Assembly: GCF_014297465.1 (NCBI RefSeq)
Contig: NZ_JACORT010000001.1
Coordinates: 1-64,000, forward strand
Direction of reading: 5' to 3'
Origin: Ramlibacter cellulosilyticus
Lineage (GTDB): Bacteria; Pseudomonadota; Gammaproteobacteria; Burkholderiales; Burkholderiaceae_C
DNA: 64,000 nt
Shown here: positions 6,788 to 15,157 of the stretch, one piece after another
Layout: each line of letters begins with the position of its first letter
Numbering within the stretch: the first letter of the stretch is position 1
Made by a program: the position numbers and the translations under genes
Notes under the pieces: generated by a model
The model's input: the letters and a program-made list of their open reading frames with translations, nothing else
Database searches by the model: none
Told to the model about the DNA's origin: nothing

Positions 6788-6833
6788 GGGTGGTGCGGCG
6801 AAATCGTGCCTGCGAAGCGGCGGCCGCGCAAGC

Positions 6834-8876
6834 TCAGTCCTGCAGCCTCCGCGTCGCCTGGCGCACCAGCGTGTCCAGGTCCGGGCCGAGCTTGAACGCC
6901 TGCGCGAAACTGGCGAGGCCGTAGCCCGGGTCTGCCTGCCGCACGGCGGCCATCAGCTCCTTCGCTTCCCTGGTGCGACCCGCCGATGCGAGGCAGAGCA
7001 TCGCGATCGCGCGGATGTGCACGTGCGCGTTGGGCCGCGCGGCGGAGCGCACCGCCCAGTCCGCCGCTTCCTCGTGGCGGCCCAGGCGCAGCAGCGCCAG
7101 TGCGCGCGACGCGAGCATGCCGAACAGCAGCGGATCCATGGGGCTGAGCGCCCGGGCGTGATCCGCCTCCTCGATCGCGGTCTGCGCATCGCCGGACTGC
7201 GCGTGCACGAAGCCCAGCGTGTAGTGCCCCAGCGCGAAGTTCGGGCTCAATTCGATGGCGGCATGCAGTTCGCGCAGCGCGTCGTCCTGGCTGTCCTTCA
7301 GCCACATCGCGCGCCCCAGCGCCCAGTGCGCCGCGGGGTCATGTTCGTCGGCCATCACGCCGTCGGCCGCCGCGGCGTAAGCGTGTTCGATCGCGTCGCG
7401 GCGCTCGCGCCAGCCGAGGAAGGCATCCTGGAAGTGCGTGAACGACAGGCCGGCACGCGGCCGCGCGAAGGTGGGATCGAGGCGCACGGCCGTCTGGAAG
7501 AACTGCCGCGCCTGTTCGTTGTCCTCGCGGTTGAAGCGCATCATGTGCCACAGCCCGCGGTGGTGCGCCTCCCAGGCGTTCAGCGAGTGCGGGTTCTTCA
7601 GGATCGCGCGGTTGCGCTCAGCCGCTTCCACCTGGTTGGCGATGCCGGTGACGATGCGGTTGCCGATCTCGTCGAGCACCGCGAAGGTGTCGGCCAGCGC
7701 GCCGCTGAATTCCTCCGCCCACACCACCTGTCCGCTGCGTGTTTCGGCCAGCTGCACGGCGACGGTGAGACGCGTGCCGGGCCCGCGGCGAAGCGACCCG
7801 CTGGCGACGTAGTCCACGTCGAGCCGGCGGCCGGCGTCTTCGGAGCCCACTTGACGCTCGGCCAGGGCGAGCATGGTCCCTTCCGCGATGACGAACATGC
7901 TGCGCAGCTTGGCCAGGCGCGTGATGACGTCGTTGGCCATGCCGTCGCCGAGGCCGCCGCGCAAGGTGCCGCCCGGCGTGCGGTCCACGAAAGGCAGGAT
8001 GGCGAGCGATGCGCGCCGCGTGACGGCCTGCGACGGCTGCACGTCGGGTGCCACGGCGATGATGGAAGAAGCGATCGCCACGCCGCCGGTGCGCCGCTCC
8101 TTCGCGGCGCGCCAGACGTGCGAGATCGGTCCCCAGTCCTGGCCTTCGGCTTCGTAGCGCCGCGCCGTGGCCGCAAGATGTTCTTCGCCTTCGCGCAGGC
8201 GGCCGAGCGCCGCGAGGGTGTCCAGCAGCCGCTCGTGCGCCTGCCGGTCGAAGGGCGCGAGGGCGAGCCAGCGCTCCAGCGCCGGCAGCGCGTTCTCGCT
8301 CGCCAACGGCAGTGCGCGCACCCAGTGCTCCAGCACCGTCGCATGGCGTGCGCGCAGGCGCCGGCGCTCCGCCGTCAACCAGCCGGTGAACGCAGGGCTG
8401 CCCGGCACGTCCAGGCCTTCCAGGAATTCGCCGTCGCCGAACGCGGCCGAGAGCATCTCCAGTTGCGATGGCGGCAAGCCCGCCACGCCGTCCTGCAGCA
8501 GGCGCGCGACCTCGTGCACGTCGACGCTGCAATCCGAGAGGTCCAGGGCGACGTTGTCGCCTTCCGCCAGCACGCGCGCGCGGCCGGGGGTGTCCAGCAC
8601 CGAGCGCAGCTTGCTCAGGCACCAGCGCAGTTCCCCGCGCGGGTCGGAAGGCACGTCCCACAGCAGTTCGGTGAGGTGGCTGCGCGAGATCGGCCGCCCC
8701 GCCAGCGCCAGGTAGGCGAGCAGGGCGCGCGCCTTGCGCGAACGGGGCAGGGTGACGGGCGCGCCGTCGCGGCCCAGGCGCAGCGGGCCGAGCAGCCGCA
8801 GCGTGAGCGCCGCCGCCTGCCCGTGTGCATCCGTTTCCACGCCAATTTCCACGCCGGTCCCCACGCTGGCTACCAC
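6834..8876 (-). CDS. SARP/BTAD transcriptional activator with TPR C terminus
   Basis: A protein of up to 680 residues in three parts. A winged-helix DNA-binding domain spans about 24-105 (LRLLGPLRLGRDG...RSRKARALLAYLAL...LLW). A bacterial transcriptional activator domain follows at about 110-245. A C-terminal half starts with a CadC/adenylate-cyclase-like segment (SLAILPFVDRT...LGDGMANDVITRLAK) and ends in several TPR repeats (about 430-680). No AAA or NB-ARC ATPase domain is present. SARP-TPR regulators in proteobacteria commonly activate adjacent genes, and the divergently placed methyltransferase at 8949 is the natural target. The start is uncertain: GTG 8876 gives the longest form, and later GTGs also precede the first domain. 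Confidence 0.88.
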   Translation of the reverse strand: MVASVGTGVEIGVETDAHGQAAALTLRLLGPLRLGRDGAPVTLPRSRKARALLAYLALAGRPISRSHLTELLWDVPSDPRGELRWCLSKLRSVLDTPGRARVLAEGDNVALDLSDCSVDVHEVARLLQDGVAGLPPSQLEMLSAAFGDGEFLEGLDVPGSPAFTGWLTAERRRLRARHATVLEHWVRALPLASENALPALERWLALAPFDRQAHERLLDTLAALGRLREGEEHLAATARRYEAEGQDWGPISHVWRAAKERRTGGVAIASSIIAVAPDVQPSQAVTRRASLAILPFVDRTPGGTLRGGLGDGMANDVITRLAKLRSMFVIAEGTMLALAERQVGSEDAGRRLDVDYVASGSLRRGPGTRLTVAVQLAETRSGQVVWAEEFSGALADTFAVLDEIGNRIVTGIANQVEAAERNRAILKNPHSLNAWEAHHRGLWHMMRFNREDNEQARQFFQTAVRLDPTFARPRAGLSFTHFQDAFLGWRERRDAIEHAYAAAADGVMADEHDPAAHWALGRAMWLKDSQDDALRELHAAIELSPNFALGHYTLGFVHAQSGDAQTAIEEADHARALSPMDPLLFGMLASRALALLRLGRHEEAADWAVRSAARPNAHVHIRAIAMLCLASAGRTREAKELMAAVRQADPGYGLASFAQAFKLGPDLDTLVRQATRRLQD

Positions 8877-8948
8877 GTGCCCGCGGGACAGTGCTTCGTC
8901 GGCGGGGAGACCCGCCGCGCACCCGTCCCATCACCCCTGGAGCCACCC

Positions 8949-9803
8949 ATGACCGCATCGATCGCCAACGCCGTCGCCGGCCCGCAAGCCGCCGCGACGC
9001 CCGACTTCGCCGCCATCAAGACCCGCCAGAAGGCCGCCTGGGCTTCCGGCGACTATGCCGTGGTCGGTACCACCTTGCAAATCGTCGGGGAGACGCTGTG
9101 CGAGGCCGCCGACCTGCGCGCCGGCGAGCGCGTGCTGGACGTCGCCGCGGGCAACGGCAACGCCACGCTGGCGGCCGCCCGCCGCTGGTGCGAAGTGACG
9201 TCCACCGACTACGTGCCGGCCCTGCTGGAGCGCGCCCGCGAGCGCGCCGCCGCCGAGCGCCTGCACGCCGTCGACTTCCAGGAAGCGGACGCCGAGGCGC
9301 TGCCCTTCGACGACGGCAGCTTCGACGTGGTGCTCTCCACGTTCGGTTGCATGTTCGCGCCCAACCCGCCGCGCGTGGCGTCCGAGCTGCTGCGCGTGTG
9401 CCGCTCCGGCGGCCGCATCGCCATGGCGAACTGGACGCCCGAGGGCTTCATCGGCCAGCTGTTCAAGACCGTGGGCCGGTACGTGCCGCCGCCGGCGGGC
9501 GTGGCGTCGCCCGCGCAGTGGGGCAGCCGCGACCGCATCAACGAGCTGTTCGAGGCCTCGGCCCGCTCCGTCGCCACGGAGAAGCGGCACTTCGCCTTCC
9601 GCTACCGCTCGCCCGACCACATGCTGGAGGTCTTCCGCGGCTACTACGGGCCGGTGCTCAAGGCCTTCGGCGCGCTGGATGCGGACGGGCAGCAGGCGCT
9701 GGCCGCGGACCTGACCGGCCTGATGAAGCAGTTCGACGCGGGGCAGGGCGGCGGGCTCGTGATCCCGAGCGCGTATCTCGAGATCGTCATCACCCGCCGC
9801 TGA
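8949..9803 (+). CDS. Class I SAM-dependent methyltransferase
   Basis: A 284-residue methyltransferase of the Methyltransf_11/UbiE type. SAM-binding motif I is VLDVAAGNGNATLA (about 63-76), the acidic post-I residue lies in TSTDYVPALLERA, and motif II is FDVVLSTFGCMFAPN. The substrate cannot be told from sequence; the C-terminal lid is typical of small-molecule enzymes. The promoter region of about 72 bases is shared with the divergent SARP-TPR regulator, which suggests regulated expression. The stop is 10 bases before the haloperoxidase gene, with GAGGAG in between, so these two are probably co-transcribed. Confidence 0.88.
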   Translation: MTASIANAVAGPQAAATPDFAAIKTRQKAAWASGDYAVVGTTLQIVGETLCEAADLRAGERVLDVAAGNGNATLAAARRWCEVTSTDYVPALLERARERAAAERLHAVDFQEADAEALPFDDGSFDVVLSTFGCMFAPNPPRVASELLRVCRSGGRIAMANWTPEGFIGQLFKTVGRYVPPPAGVASPAQWGSRDRINELFEASARSVATEKRHFAFRYRSPDHMLEVFRGYYGPVLKAFGALDADGQQALAADLTGLMKQFDAGQGGGLVIPSAYLEIVITRR

Positions 9804-9813
9804 GGAGCACGCG

Positions 9814-11058
9814 ATGAAGAAGACACCTTTCCTCCTTGCGGCCGCCGCCATCCTCCATGCCGCGCCGGCTGCGCGTGCCGACGCCGTCACCGACTGGAAC
9901 ACCATCGCGGGCGACCTCGTGGTGCAGTCGAAGATGGGCACGCCGCCCGCCGTGCGCGTGATGGCGATCGTGCAGACCGCGGTGCACGAGGCGGTCGCGG
10001 CCGCGCAGCTCGCGCAGCCGGATGCGCCCGTCGCCGCCGACGCCGCGGTCGCCGCGGCGAATCGCACCACGCTCGTGAAGCTGCTGCCCCAGCAGGAAGC
10101 GGCGATCACCACGGCATACCGCGCCGCGCTGGACAAGCTGGCCGACGGCCCGTCCAGGTCCGCCGGCATCGCCGCCGGCGAGCAGGCGGCCTCGCGCGTG
10201 CTGGCCTGGCGTGCGGACGACGGCGCGGGCGCTCCCGAGCGCTACCGGCCGCAAGCCACGCCCGGGACCTACGTGCCCACCGCCGCGGTGGCGACGCCGC
10301 AATGGCCGCAGCGCAAGCCCTGGCTGCTGCAGGACGCCGCGCAGTTCCGTCCCGCGCCGCCTCCCGCGCTGGGCAGCGCGCAGTGGGCGCGCGACTACAA
10401 CGAGGTGAAGGCGCTCGGCGCGAAGGCCAGCACGCAGCGCACGCCGGAGCAGACCGAGGTGGCACGCTTCTGGGAATACTCGCTGCCGCCCATCTACTAC
10501 GGGGTCGCGCGCTCGGTGGCGCTCGCGCCCGGCCGCACGGTGGCGCAGAACGCGCGCCTCTTCGCCGCCACCAGCCAGGCGATGGACGATGCGCTGATCG
10601 CGGTGATGGACGCCAAGTACCACTACGGCTTCTGGCGGCCCGTCACCGCCATCCGCAACGGCGACCGCGACGGCAACCCCGCCACCGACGTCGAGCACGG
10701 CTGGGCGCCCTTCATCGACAACCCCGGCCACCCGGAATACCCCAGCGCGCACAGCATCCTCGCCGGCGCCGTCGGCGAACTGGTGAAGGCGGAAGTGGGC
10801 GACGGCGAGATGCCGGAGCTCTCCAGCAGCAGCCCTTCCGCGAACGGGGGCACGCGCCGCTGGAAGTCGCCCGATGCCTTCGTGCAGGAGGTGGCGGATG
10901 CGCGCGTGTGGGAAGGCATCCACTTCCGCACGTCCACGGAGGTCGGCGCCGGGATGGGCCGCAGGATAGGCGCGCTGGCCGCGACACGCGTGGCGCAGGC
11001 GCCGGCGACCGCGGCGGTGCCGCAGGCGCCGGCCCCGCGGATGCACGACGGGCGGTGA
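9814..11058 (+). CDS. Exported vanadium-dependent haloperoxidase (PAP2 superfamily)
   Basis: A 414-residue protein with a signal peptide (residues 1-22, AARA|DAV). The vanadate-binding signature KX6RP...PSGH...RX5H is complete in variant form: K268 with R275-P276 in KYHYGFWRP, PSAH at 310-313, and R364 with H370. Such enzymes use hydrogen peroxide to oxidise halides, or act as phosphatase relatives; halide choice is not readable here. The PSAH variant (Ala for Gly) is common in bacterial homologues. It follows the methyltransferase by 10 bases, and the SARP-type regulator may control both. The 96 bases to the next gene show no clear feature. Confidence 0.88.
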   Translation: MKKTPFLLAAAAILHAAPAARADAVTDWNTIAGDLVVQSKMGTPPAVRVMAIVQTAVHEAVAAAQLAQPDAPVAADAAVAAANRTTLVKLLPQQEAAITTAYRAALDKLADGPSRSAGIAAGEQAASRVLAWRADDGAGAPERYRPQATPGTYVPTAAVATPQWPQRKPWLLQDAAQFRPAPPPALGSAQWARDYNEVKALGAKASTQRTPEQTEVARFWEYSLPPIYYGVARSVALAPGRTVAQNARLFAATSQAMDDALIAVMDAKYHYGFWRPVTAIRNGDRDGNPATDVEHGWAPFIDNPGHPEYPSAHSILAGAVGELVKAEVGDGEMPELSSSSPSANGGTRRWKSPDAFVQEVADARVWEGIHFRTSTEVGAGMGRRIGALAATRVAQAPATAAVPQAPAPRMHDGR

Positions 11059-11154
11059 GCGCTGTCCGGCGCACTGTCCGGAAGCGCGTACGGCCCGCAG
11101 TCGTCCGCCTCCTACGGCCGAGCCTGGGGCGCATCGTGGAGACTTTCGCCTGTC

Positions 11155-11934
11155 ATGCGCCTGAGAACACGCAACCGCATCGAGATCCAGTGCGAGGGAG
11201 CCTGCCCCCTCGTCGCCCTGCTGCGTCCGCGCAGCGGCGCGCAGCAGTGGGTGGTGGCGGAACGCTACGGCATCGAGCCCTGGGTACCGGCGACGGAGTA
11301 CGTGGACGCCTTCGGCAACCTCTGCCAGCGCTTCACGCTGCCGGCCGGCGAAAGCGTGCTGGACGTGCAGCACGAGGTGGAGGTCGCCTCGCAGATCGAG
11401 GTGGACCGCCGCGCGCTGCAGGTCCCGCCCGCGCAACTGCCGGACGAGACGCTGCAGTACATGCTGCAGAGCCGCTACTGCCCGAGCGACAAGATGTGCG
11501 AGCGCGCGGAGGAGATCGTCCAGGGCTGCACGCCCGGCTACCCGCAGGCCGAGCGCATCGCGGAATGGGTCCGCGAGAACATCGAGTACTCCTATGGGGT
11601 CAGCGAGGCCAGCACCTGCGCGCTGGACACGCTGGACCAGGGCGCCGGCGTCTGCCGCGACTTCGCGCACGTGGGCATCGCGCTGTCGCGCAGCCTGATG
11701 ATGCCGGCGCGCATCGTCGTGGGCTACTTGCACGAGCTGGACCCGATGGACATGCACGCCTGGTACGAGGTGTACCTGGGCGGCCGCTGGTACGCCTTCG
11801 ACGCCACCCAGCCCGAGCCGCGCGGCGGCCGCGTCGTCGTCGCCTACGGGCGCGACGCGGCGGACGTGGCCTTCCTCTCGAACTACGGGCCCCTGGAGAT
11901 CACGGACATGGAGGTGTCCGTGACGGAGGTTTGA
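11155..11934 (+). CDS. Transglutaminase-like cysteine protease family protein
   Basis: A 259-residue protein with an N-terminal beta-rich domain (1-110) and a transglutaminase core. The catalytic triad is visible: C167 in GAGVCRDFAH, H201 in DMHAWYEVY and D216 in FDATQ. The order C-H-D and the GVCRD context are those of bacterial transglutaminase-like peptidases (COG1305). No signal peptide is present. Proteins of this group often act with circularly permuted ATP-grasp partners, but none is adjacent. The start is ATG 11155. A strong hairpin follows the stop. Confidence 0.88.
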   Translation: MRLRTRNRIEIQCEGACPLVALLRPRSGAQQWVVAERYGIEPWVPATEYVDAFGNLCQRFTLPAGESVLDVQHEVEVASQIEVDRRALQVPPAQLPDETLQYMLQSRYCPSDKMCERAEEIVQGCTPGYPQAERIAEWVRENIEYSYGVSEASTCALDTLDQGAGVCRDFAHVGIALSRSLMMPARIVVGYLHELDPMDMHAWYEVYLGGRWYAFDATQPEPRGGRVVVAYGRDAADVAFLSNYGPLEITDMEVSVTEV

Positions 11935-11939
11935 GCGTG

Positions 11940-11972
11940 CCCTCACCCCAACCCTCTCCCAGAGGGAGAGGG
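11940..11972. terminator. Repeat-type hairpin between convergent genes
   Basis: CCCTCTCCC (11952-11960), AGA, GGGAGAGGG (11964-11972) is a perfect 9-bp stem with a 3-base loop, preceded by CCCTCACCCCAA. This string is, from memory, a common intergenic repeat in beta- and gamma-proteobacteria. It sits between the stops of convergent genes and probably ends transcription in both directions. Confidence 0.7.
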
Positions 11973-11980
11973 AGGAAAAC

Positions 11981-12568
11981 CTAACGGAGTTGCGCCAGGT
12001 AATGCGCCAGGTCCGCCAGGTCCTGGTCCTTCAGCCCGTACAGGGACGCCGCCATGATGGTGTCCCGCCCCGGCCCCGGCTTGTCGCGGAACTGCTTCAT
12101 CGCCGTGAGCAGGAAGCTCTCGTGCTGGCCGGCCAGGCGCGGGATCTGCTGGCGGCCGGTGAAGTCCGGCAGGTGGCAGCTGCCGCACAGCGCCTTGCCG
12201 GCGAGCGCCTGCCCCCGCTGGAACATCGCTTCGTCCCGCTTCGCCGCCACCGCCACCGGCTTCTGCGCGGCGAAGTACGCCGCGAGCGCGACGATCTCCG
12301 GGTCCTTCATCCCGTCCAGCAGCCCCTTCATCTGCGGCACCTCCCGCATGCCTTCGCGGATCAGCACCAGCTGGTTCTCGATGAACAGCTGCGGCTGCGC
12401 CGCGAGCGAGGGGATCTCCGGGTTCTGCGAATTGCCCTGCGGCCCGTGGCAGGCCATGCACAGCTGCAGCTGCTGCGCCGGAGGCGCCGCGGGCTGCGAC
12501 TGCGCGAGGGAGGCCGCCACGAGCAGCGCCGCGCCCAACGCGCGGCGCACGACTGCGTCAACGGGCAT
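11981..12568 (-). CDS. Di-haem c-type cytochrome (c4-like)
   Basis: A 195-residue exported protein. A hydrophobic signal segment (about 8-23, ALGAALLVAASLAQS) precedes two haem-attachment motifs, CMACH (37-41) and CGSCH (128-132), each followed by the methionine-bearing region of class I cytochromes. Two tandem domains of about 90 residues match cytochrome c4/c553 architecture. The start ATG 12568 lies inside the preceding dehydrogenase gene (11-base overlap), so the two are translationally coupled. It is therefore the likely periplasmic electron acceptor of that PQQ enzyme. Longer upstream starts would precede the signal peptide with arginine-rich sequence. Confidence 0.9.
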   Translation of the reverse strand: MPVDAVVRRALGAALLVAASLAQSQPAAPPAQQLQLCMACHGPQGNSQNPEIPSLAAQPQLFIENQLVLIREGMREVPQMKGLLDGMKDPEIVALAAYFAAQKPVAVAAKRDEAMFQRGQALAGKALCGSCHLPDFTGRQQIPRLAGQHESFLLTAMKQFRDKPGPGRDTIMAASLYGLKDQDLADLAHYLAQLR

Positions 12569-13796
12569 ACGAGATGCGGTAGATCGCGCCCATCTGCTCG
12601 TCCGACAGCAGCAGCGAGCCGTCGGGCATCTGCAGGAAGTACACCGGGCGGCCCCAGAACGCGTCCTTCTGCGTGTCGAGGAAGCCGGTGACGAAGGGCG
12701 TGATCGTGGCATTGGAGCCGTCCGCGTTGGCGCGGACCGTCACCACGTCGTAGCCGAACTTCTTGGTGCGGTTCCACGAGCCCTTGCGCGCCACGAAGGC
12801 GACGTTGCGGTACTCCGGCGGGAACATGCTGCCCGTGTAGAAGTGGATGCCCATCGTCGCGGCGTGCGGGCCGGTGGTCGTGACCGGCAGCGTCACGCCG
12901 TCGCAGGCGCGGTCGCGCTTCACGTCGCGGTCGGGGATGCCGTTCGCATGGCAGTAGGGGAAGCCGAAGAACTGCCCCGGCCGGCCCAGGCGGTTCAGTT
13001 CGTCTTCCGGCGCGTCGTCGCCCATCCAGTCGCGGCCATGGTCGGTGAACCACATTTCGCGGGTCACGGGATGCCAGGCGAAGCCCTGCGTGTTGCGCAC
13101 GCCGGTCGCCACCACTTCCATGTTGTTGCCGTCGGCGTCGTAGCGGCGGATCTGGGCATACCCGGGCTGCACCATGCAGATGTTGCAGGGCGCGCCGAAG
13201 GGGACGTACAGCTTGCCGTCGGGGCCGAAGGCGATGTACTTCCAGTTGTGGTGCTGCTCCACGGGCAGCTGGAAGCGCGCGGTGAGGTCCACCGGCTGCA
13301 CGTTCGGGTTGCGGTCGATGCCGTCGTAGCGCAGCACCTTGTCGATCGCCGCGACGTACAGGTTGCCGTTGTGGTACGTGACCGCGGGCTGGTTCAGCTT
13401 GTCGACCAGCACGCGGCTGGTGCGCGCACCGCCGTTGTCGGTGATCTCGTAGACGCGGCCGATGCCGCGCGTGCCGGCATACACCTTGCCGCTCTCGGTG
13501 CGGGACATGGCCCGCACGCCCGGCATGCCGGAGGCCCAGAGCTCGATGCGGAAGCCGGGCGGCAGCTTCAGGGTATTCAGCGGAATGTCAGCCGCGGGGA
13601 CGGCCGTCAGGCGGCCGGCGTGCGGCGCCAGGGTGGACGCCGCCTGGTCCGCCGTGCGCCCCTGCTGCCAGGCGGGCGCGCTGGACGGCAGCGGCTGCGC
13701 GGCCTGCGAGACGGAAACGTTCTGCGACGGCGGATTCTGGGCGCAGCCGGCGAGGACGGCGGCGAGGACGACACTGGCGAGGCGTAGCTTCATCAT
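12558..13796 (-). CDS. PQQ-dependent sugar dehydrogenase lipoprotein
   Basis: A 412-residue beta-propeller of the soluble glucose dehydrogenase (GSDH) family. It has a lipoprotein signal with lipobox LAGC ending at C18, then a low-complexity linker to about residue 70. Family strings include LPPGFRIELWASGMPGVRAMSR near 80-100, FGPDGKLYVPFGAPCN, GVRNTQGFAWHP and WFTDHGRDWMGDD, which includes the catalytic-histidine region, and ENELN-like EDELNRLGRPGQFFGFPYC. It would oxidise an aldose or similar alcohol in the periplasm. The start is ATG 13796 (ATG 13793 follows). The coupled cytochrome gene downstream supports a respiratory role. Confidence 0.9.
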   Translation of the reverse strand: MMKLRLASVVLAAVLAGCAQNPPSQNVSVSQAAQPLPSSAPAWQQGRTADQAASTLAPHAGRLTAVPAADIPLNTLKLPPGFRIELWASGMPGVRAMSRTESGKVYAGTRGIGRVYEITDNGGARTSRVLVDKLNQPAVTYHNGNLYVAAIDKVLRYDGIDRNPNVQPVDLTARFQLPVEQHHNWKYIAFGPDGKLYVPFGAPCNICMVQPGYAQIRRYDADGNNMEVVATGVRNTQGFAWHPVTREMWFTDHGRDWMGDDAPEDELNRLGRPGQFFGFPYCHANGIPDRDVKRDRACDGVTLPVTTTGPHAATMGIHFYTGSMFPPEYRNVAFVARKGSWNRTKKFGYDVVTVRANADGSNATITPFVTGFLDTQKDAFWGRPVYFLQMPDGSLLLSDEQMGAIYRISYAR

Positions 13797-13972
13797 CTTC
13801 TCCTTGTGTTGTGACAGGGCCGGCGGATGCTACGGGCAGCCGCCCGCGCGGGCGGCGAGGGCTTTCACTAGCTGTGACGTCCGGATACCACGGGCGCCGC
13901 CGCCGCCAAGCCTGTTCAGCTTCGATTCATCTCGGCCCGCGCACCATGCAGGCATCCCAACCAGGAGCCACC

Positions 13973-14311
13973 ATGAACCGCTTCTCCACCGCCAAGACCC
14001 TCGCCGCCGCCGCCGTCGCGTTCGGCGCCCTGGCCGCCACCTCCGCGGCCCATGCCCGCTCCGACGTGCACTTCTCCATCGGGCTGTCGGCGCCCATCGG
14101 CTACGCAGCGCCCGTCTACGTGCAGCCGCAGCCGGTGTACGTGCAGCCGCAACCCGTGTACGTGCAGCCCGCGCCGGTGTACCTGCAGCCGCGCGCCGTC
14201 TACTACGAAGGCCACCGCCACGGCCACCGCCGCGGCCCCTGGGGCGACGCGGACCGCGACGGCGTGCCGAACCGCTACGACCACGCCCCGCACAACCCGT
14301 ACCGCCGCTGA
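13973..14311 (+). CDS. Exported PXPV-repeat small protein
   Basis: A 112-residue protein with a signal peptide (residues 1-29, cleavage after AHA) and tandem VYVQPQP-type repeats at about 48-72 (PVYVQPQ, PVYVQPQ, PVYVQPA, PVYLQPR). A His/Arg-rich segment and DADRDGVPNRYDHAPHNPYRR follow; this last part resembles a calcium-binding thrombospondin type-3-like turn. Function is unknown; such proteins are common in Burkholderiales envelopes. ATG 13973 was chosen over longer starts because AGGAG lies 7 bases upstream and the signal peptide begins there. It faces away from the PQQ dehydrogenase across a 176-base gap with no clear elements. Confidence 0.8.
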   Translation: MNRFSTAKTLAAAAVAFGALAATSAAHARSDVHFSIGLSAPIGYAAPVYVQPQPVYVQPQPVYVQPAPVYLQPRAVYYEGHRHGHRRGPWGDADRDGVPNRYDHAPHNPYRR

Positions 14312-14400
14312 CCGGGGCTCGCGCGGCCGGCCTGCTCGGCCGCGCCGCCTCCCCCTATCGGCGTGTTGCGGCGCCACGGGGCATCTCCTATGCTGTCCCG

Positions 14401-14814
14401 ATGCGCCTTCCCCGATTCCTCCGTCGGGCCGGCCCCGCGGAAGAAGATTCCGGGGGCACCGGCTTCGACCCCACGACCACCACGCACTTCCAGGCGAAGA
14501 TGAAGCGTGCGCCGGTGTGGTTCTGCTCCTTCCTCGCAGGCAACAACCGCGAGCGCGTCCGCTTCCGGGACGAGCTGGTGAACATGAAGGGCGCCTGGCC
14601 CCTGCTGATGAAACAGCGCCGCGGCGGCACCTGGACGCCGGAGGACAAGCAGCAGCTCAAGACGATGGTGCGCTCCGCCTCCTCCGTCAGTCCCTACCTG
14701 TTCATCTGGGCGCTGCCCGGCTCGGTGCTGCTGCTGCCCTTCCTGGCCTGGTACCTGGACACGCGCCGCAAGCAGCGCACTGCCGGCGCGGCCGGCTCCC
14801 CCGGCAGCCGGTGA
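14401..14814 (+). CDS. Small membrane protein, LETM1-core-like
   Basis: A 137-residue protein with one strong hydrophobic segment (about 100-118, YLFIWALPGSVLLLPFLAWYL) followed by basic residues. The pattern RDELVNMKGAWPLLMKQRRG...WTPEDKQQLKTM before the hydrophobic PYLFIWALPG recalls the core of LETM1-like proteins, which in mitochondria affect cation/proton exchange and ribosome binding. The bacterial role is unknown and the resemblance is from memory of the pattern. The upstream gap of about 90 bases holds no obvious promoter. Confidence 0.65.
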   Translation: MRLPRFLRRAGPAEEDSGGTGFDPTTTTHFQAKMKRAPVWFCSFLAGNNRERVRFRDELVNMKGAWPLLMKQRRGGTWTPEDKQQLKTMVRSASSVSPYLFIWALPGSVLLLPFLAWYLDTRRKQRTAGAAGSPGSR

Positions 14815-14883
14815 AGCGGGCGGATCGCCCCTCTCCCGGATAGCCGTCGCGGCGCGCTCGGCTAAGCTCGGCACCGCTGCGCG

Positions 14884-15153
14884 ATGACCGAGAACGACCC
14901 CCCACCTTACTGGCTGTACCTGCTCGAATGCGAGGGCGGCGTCTTCTACGCCGGCATCGCGCTGGACGTGGAGCGCCGCTTCTACCAGCACCTGTTCGGC
15001 ACCGGCGCGAAGTTCACCCGCGCCCGCCCGCCGCTGCGCGTGCTGGCCGCGCGCGAGTACCCGAGCAAGTCGCACGCCTTGCGGGCCGAGCTGGCGCTGA
15101 AGGCGCTGGCGCGCGCCGACAAGGTCGGCTTCTTCGCGCAGGCGGAGGCCTGA
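14884..15153 (+). CDS. GIY-YIG nuclease-fold protein (UPF0213/YhbQ type)
   Basis: An 89-residue stand-alone GIY-YIG domain. The motif appears as WLYLLECEGG (10-19) and FYAGIALD (21-28), so the classical GIY is YLL and the YIG is YAG. Conserved R31/R32 and H36 of the helix and KFTRARPP (43-50) follow. Single-domain members of this family are of uncertain DNA-repair function. ATG 14884. The stop precedes the porin start by 4 bases, so the two may share a transcript, though porins usually have their own promoter. Confidence 0.88.
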   Translation: MTENDPPPYWLYLLECEGGVFYAGIALDVERRFYQHLFGTGAKFTRARPPLRVLAAREYPSKSHALRAELALKALARADKVGFFAQAEA

Positions 15154-15157
15154 AGCG

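Noticed and set aside
6729-8940. Long plus-strand open frame upstream of the methyltransferase
   Set aside because: It is antisense to the SARP-TPR gene, has Arg/His/Val-rich low-complexity content, and the true methyltransferase begins at ATG 8949.
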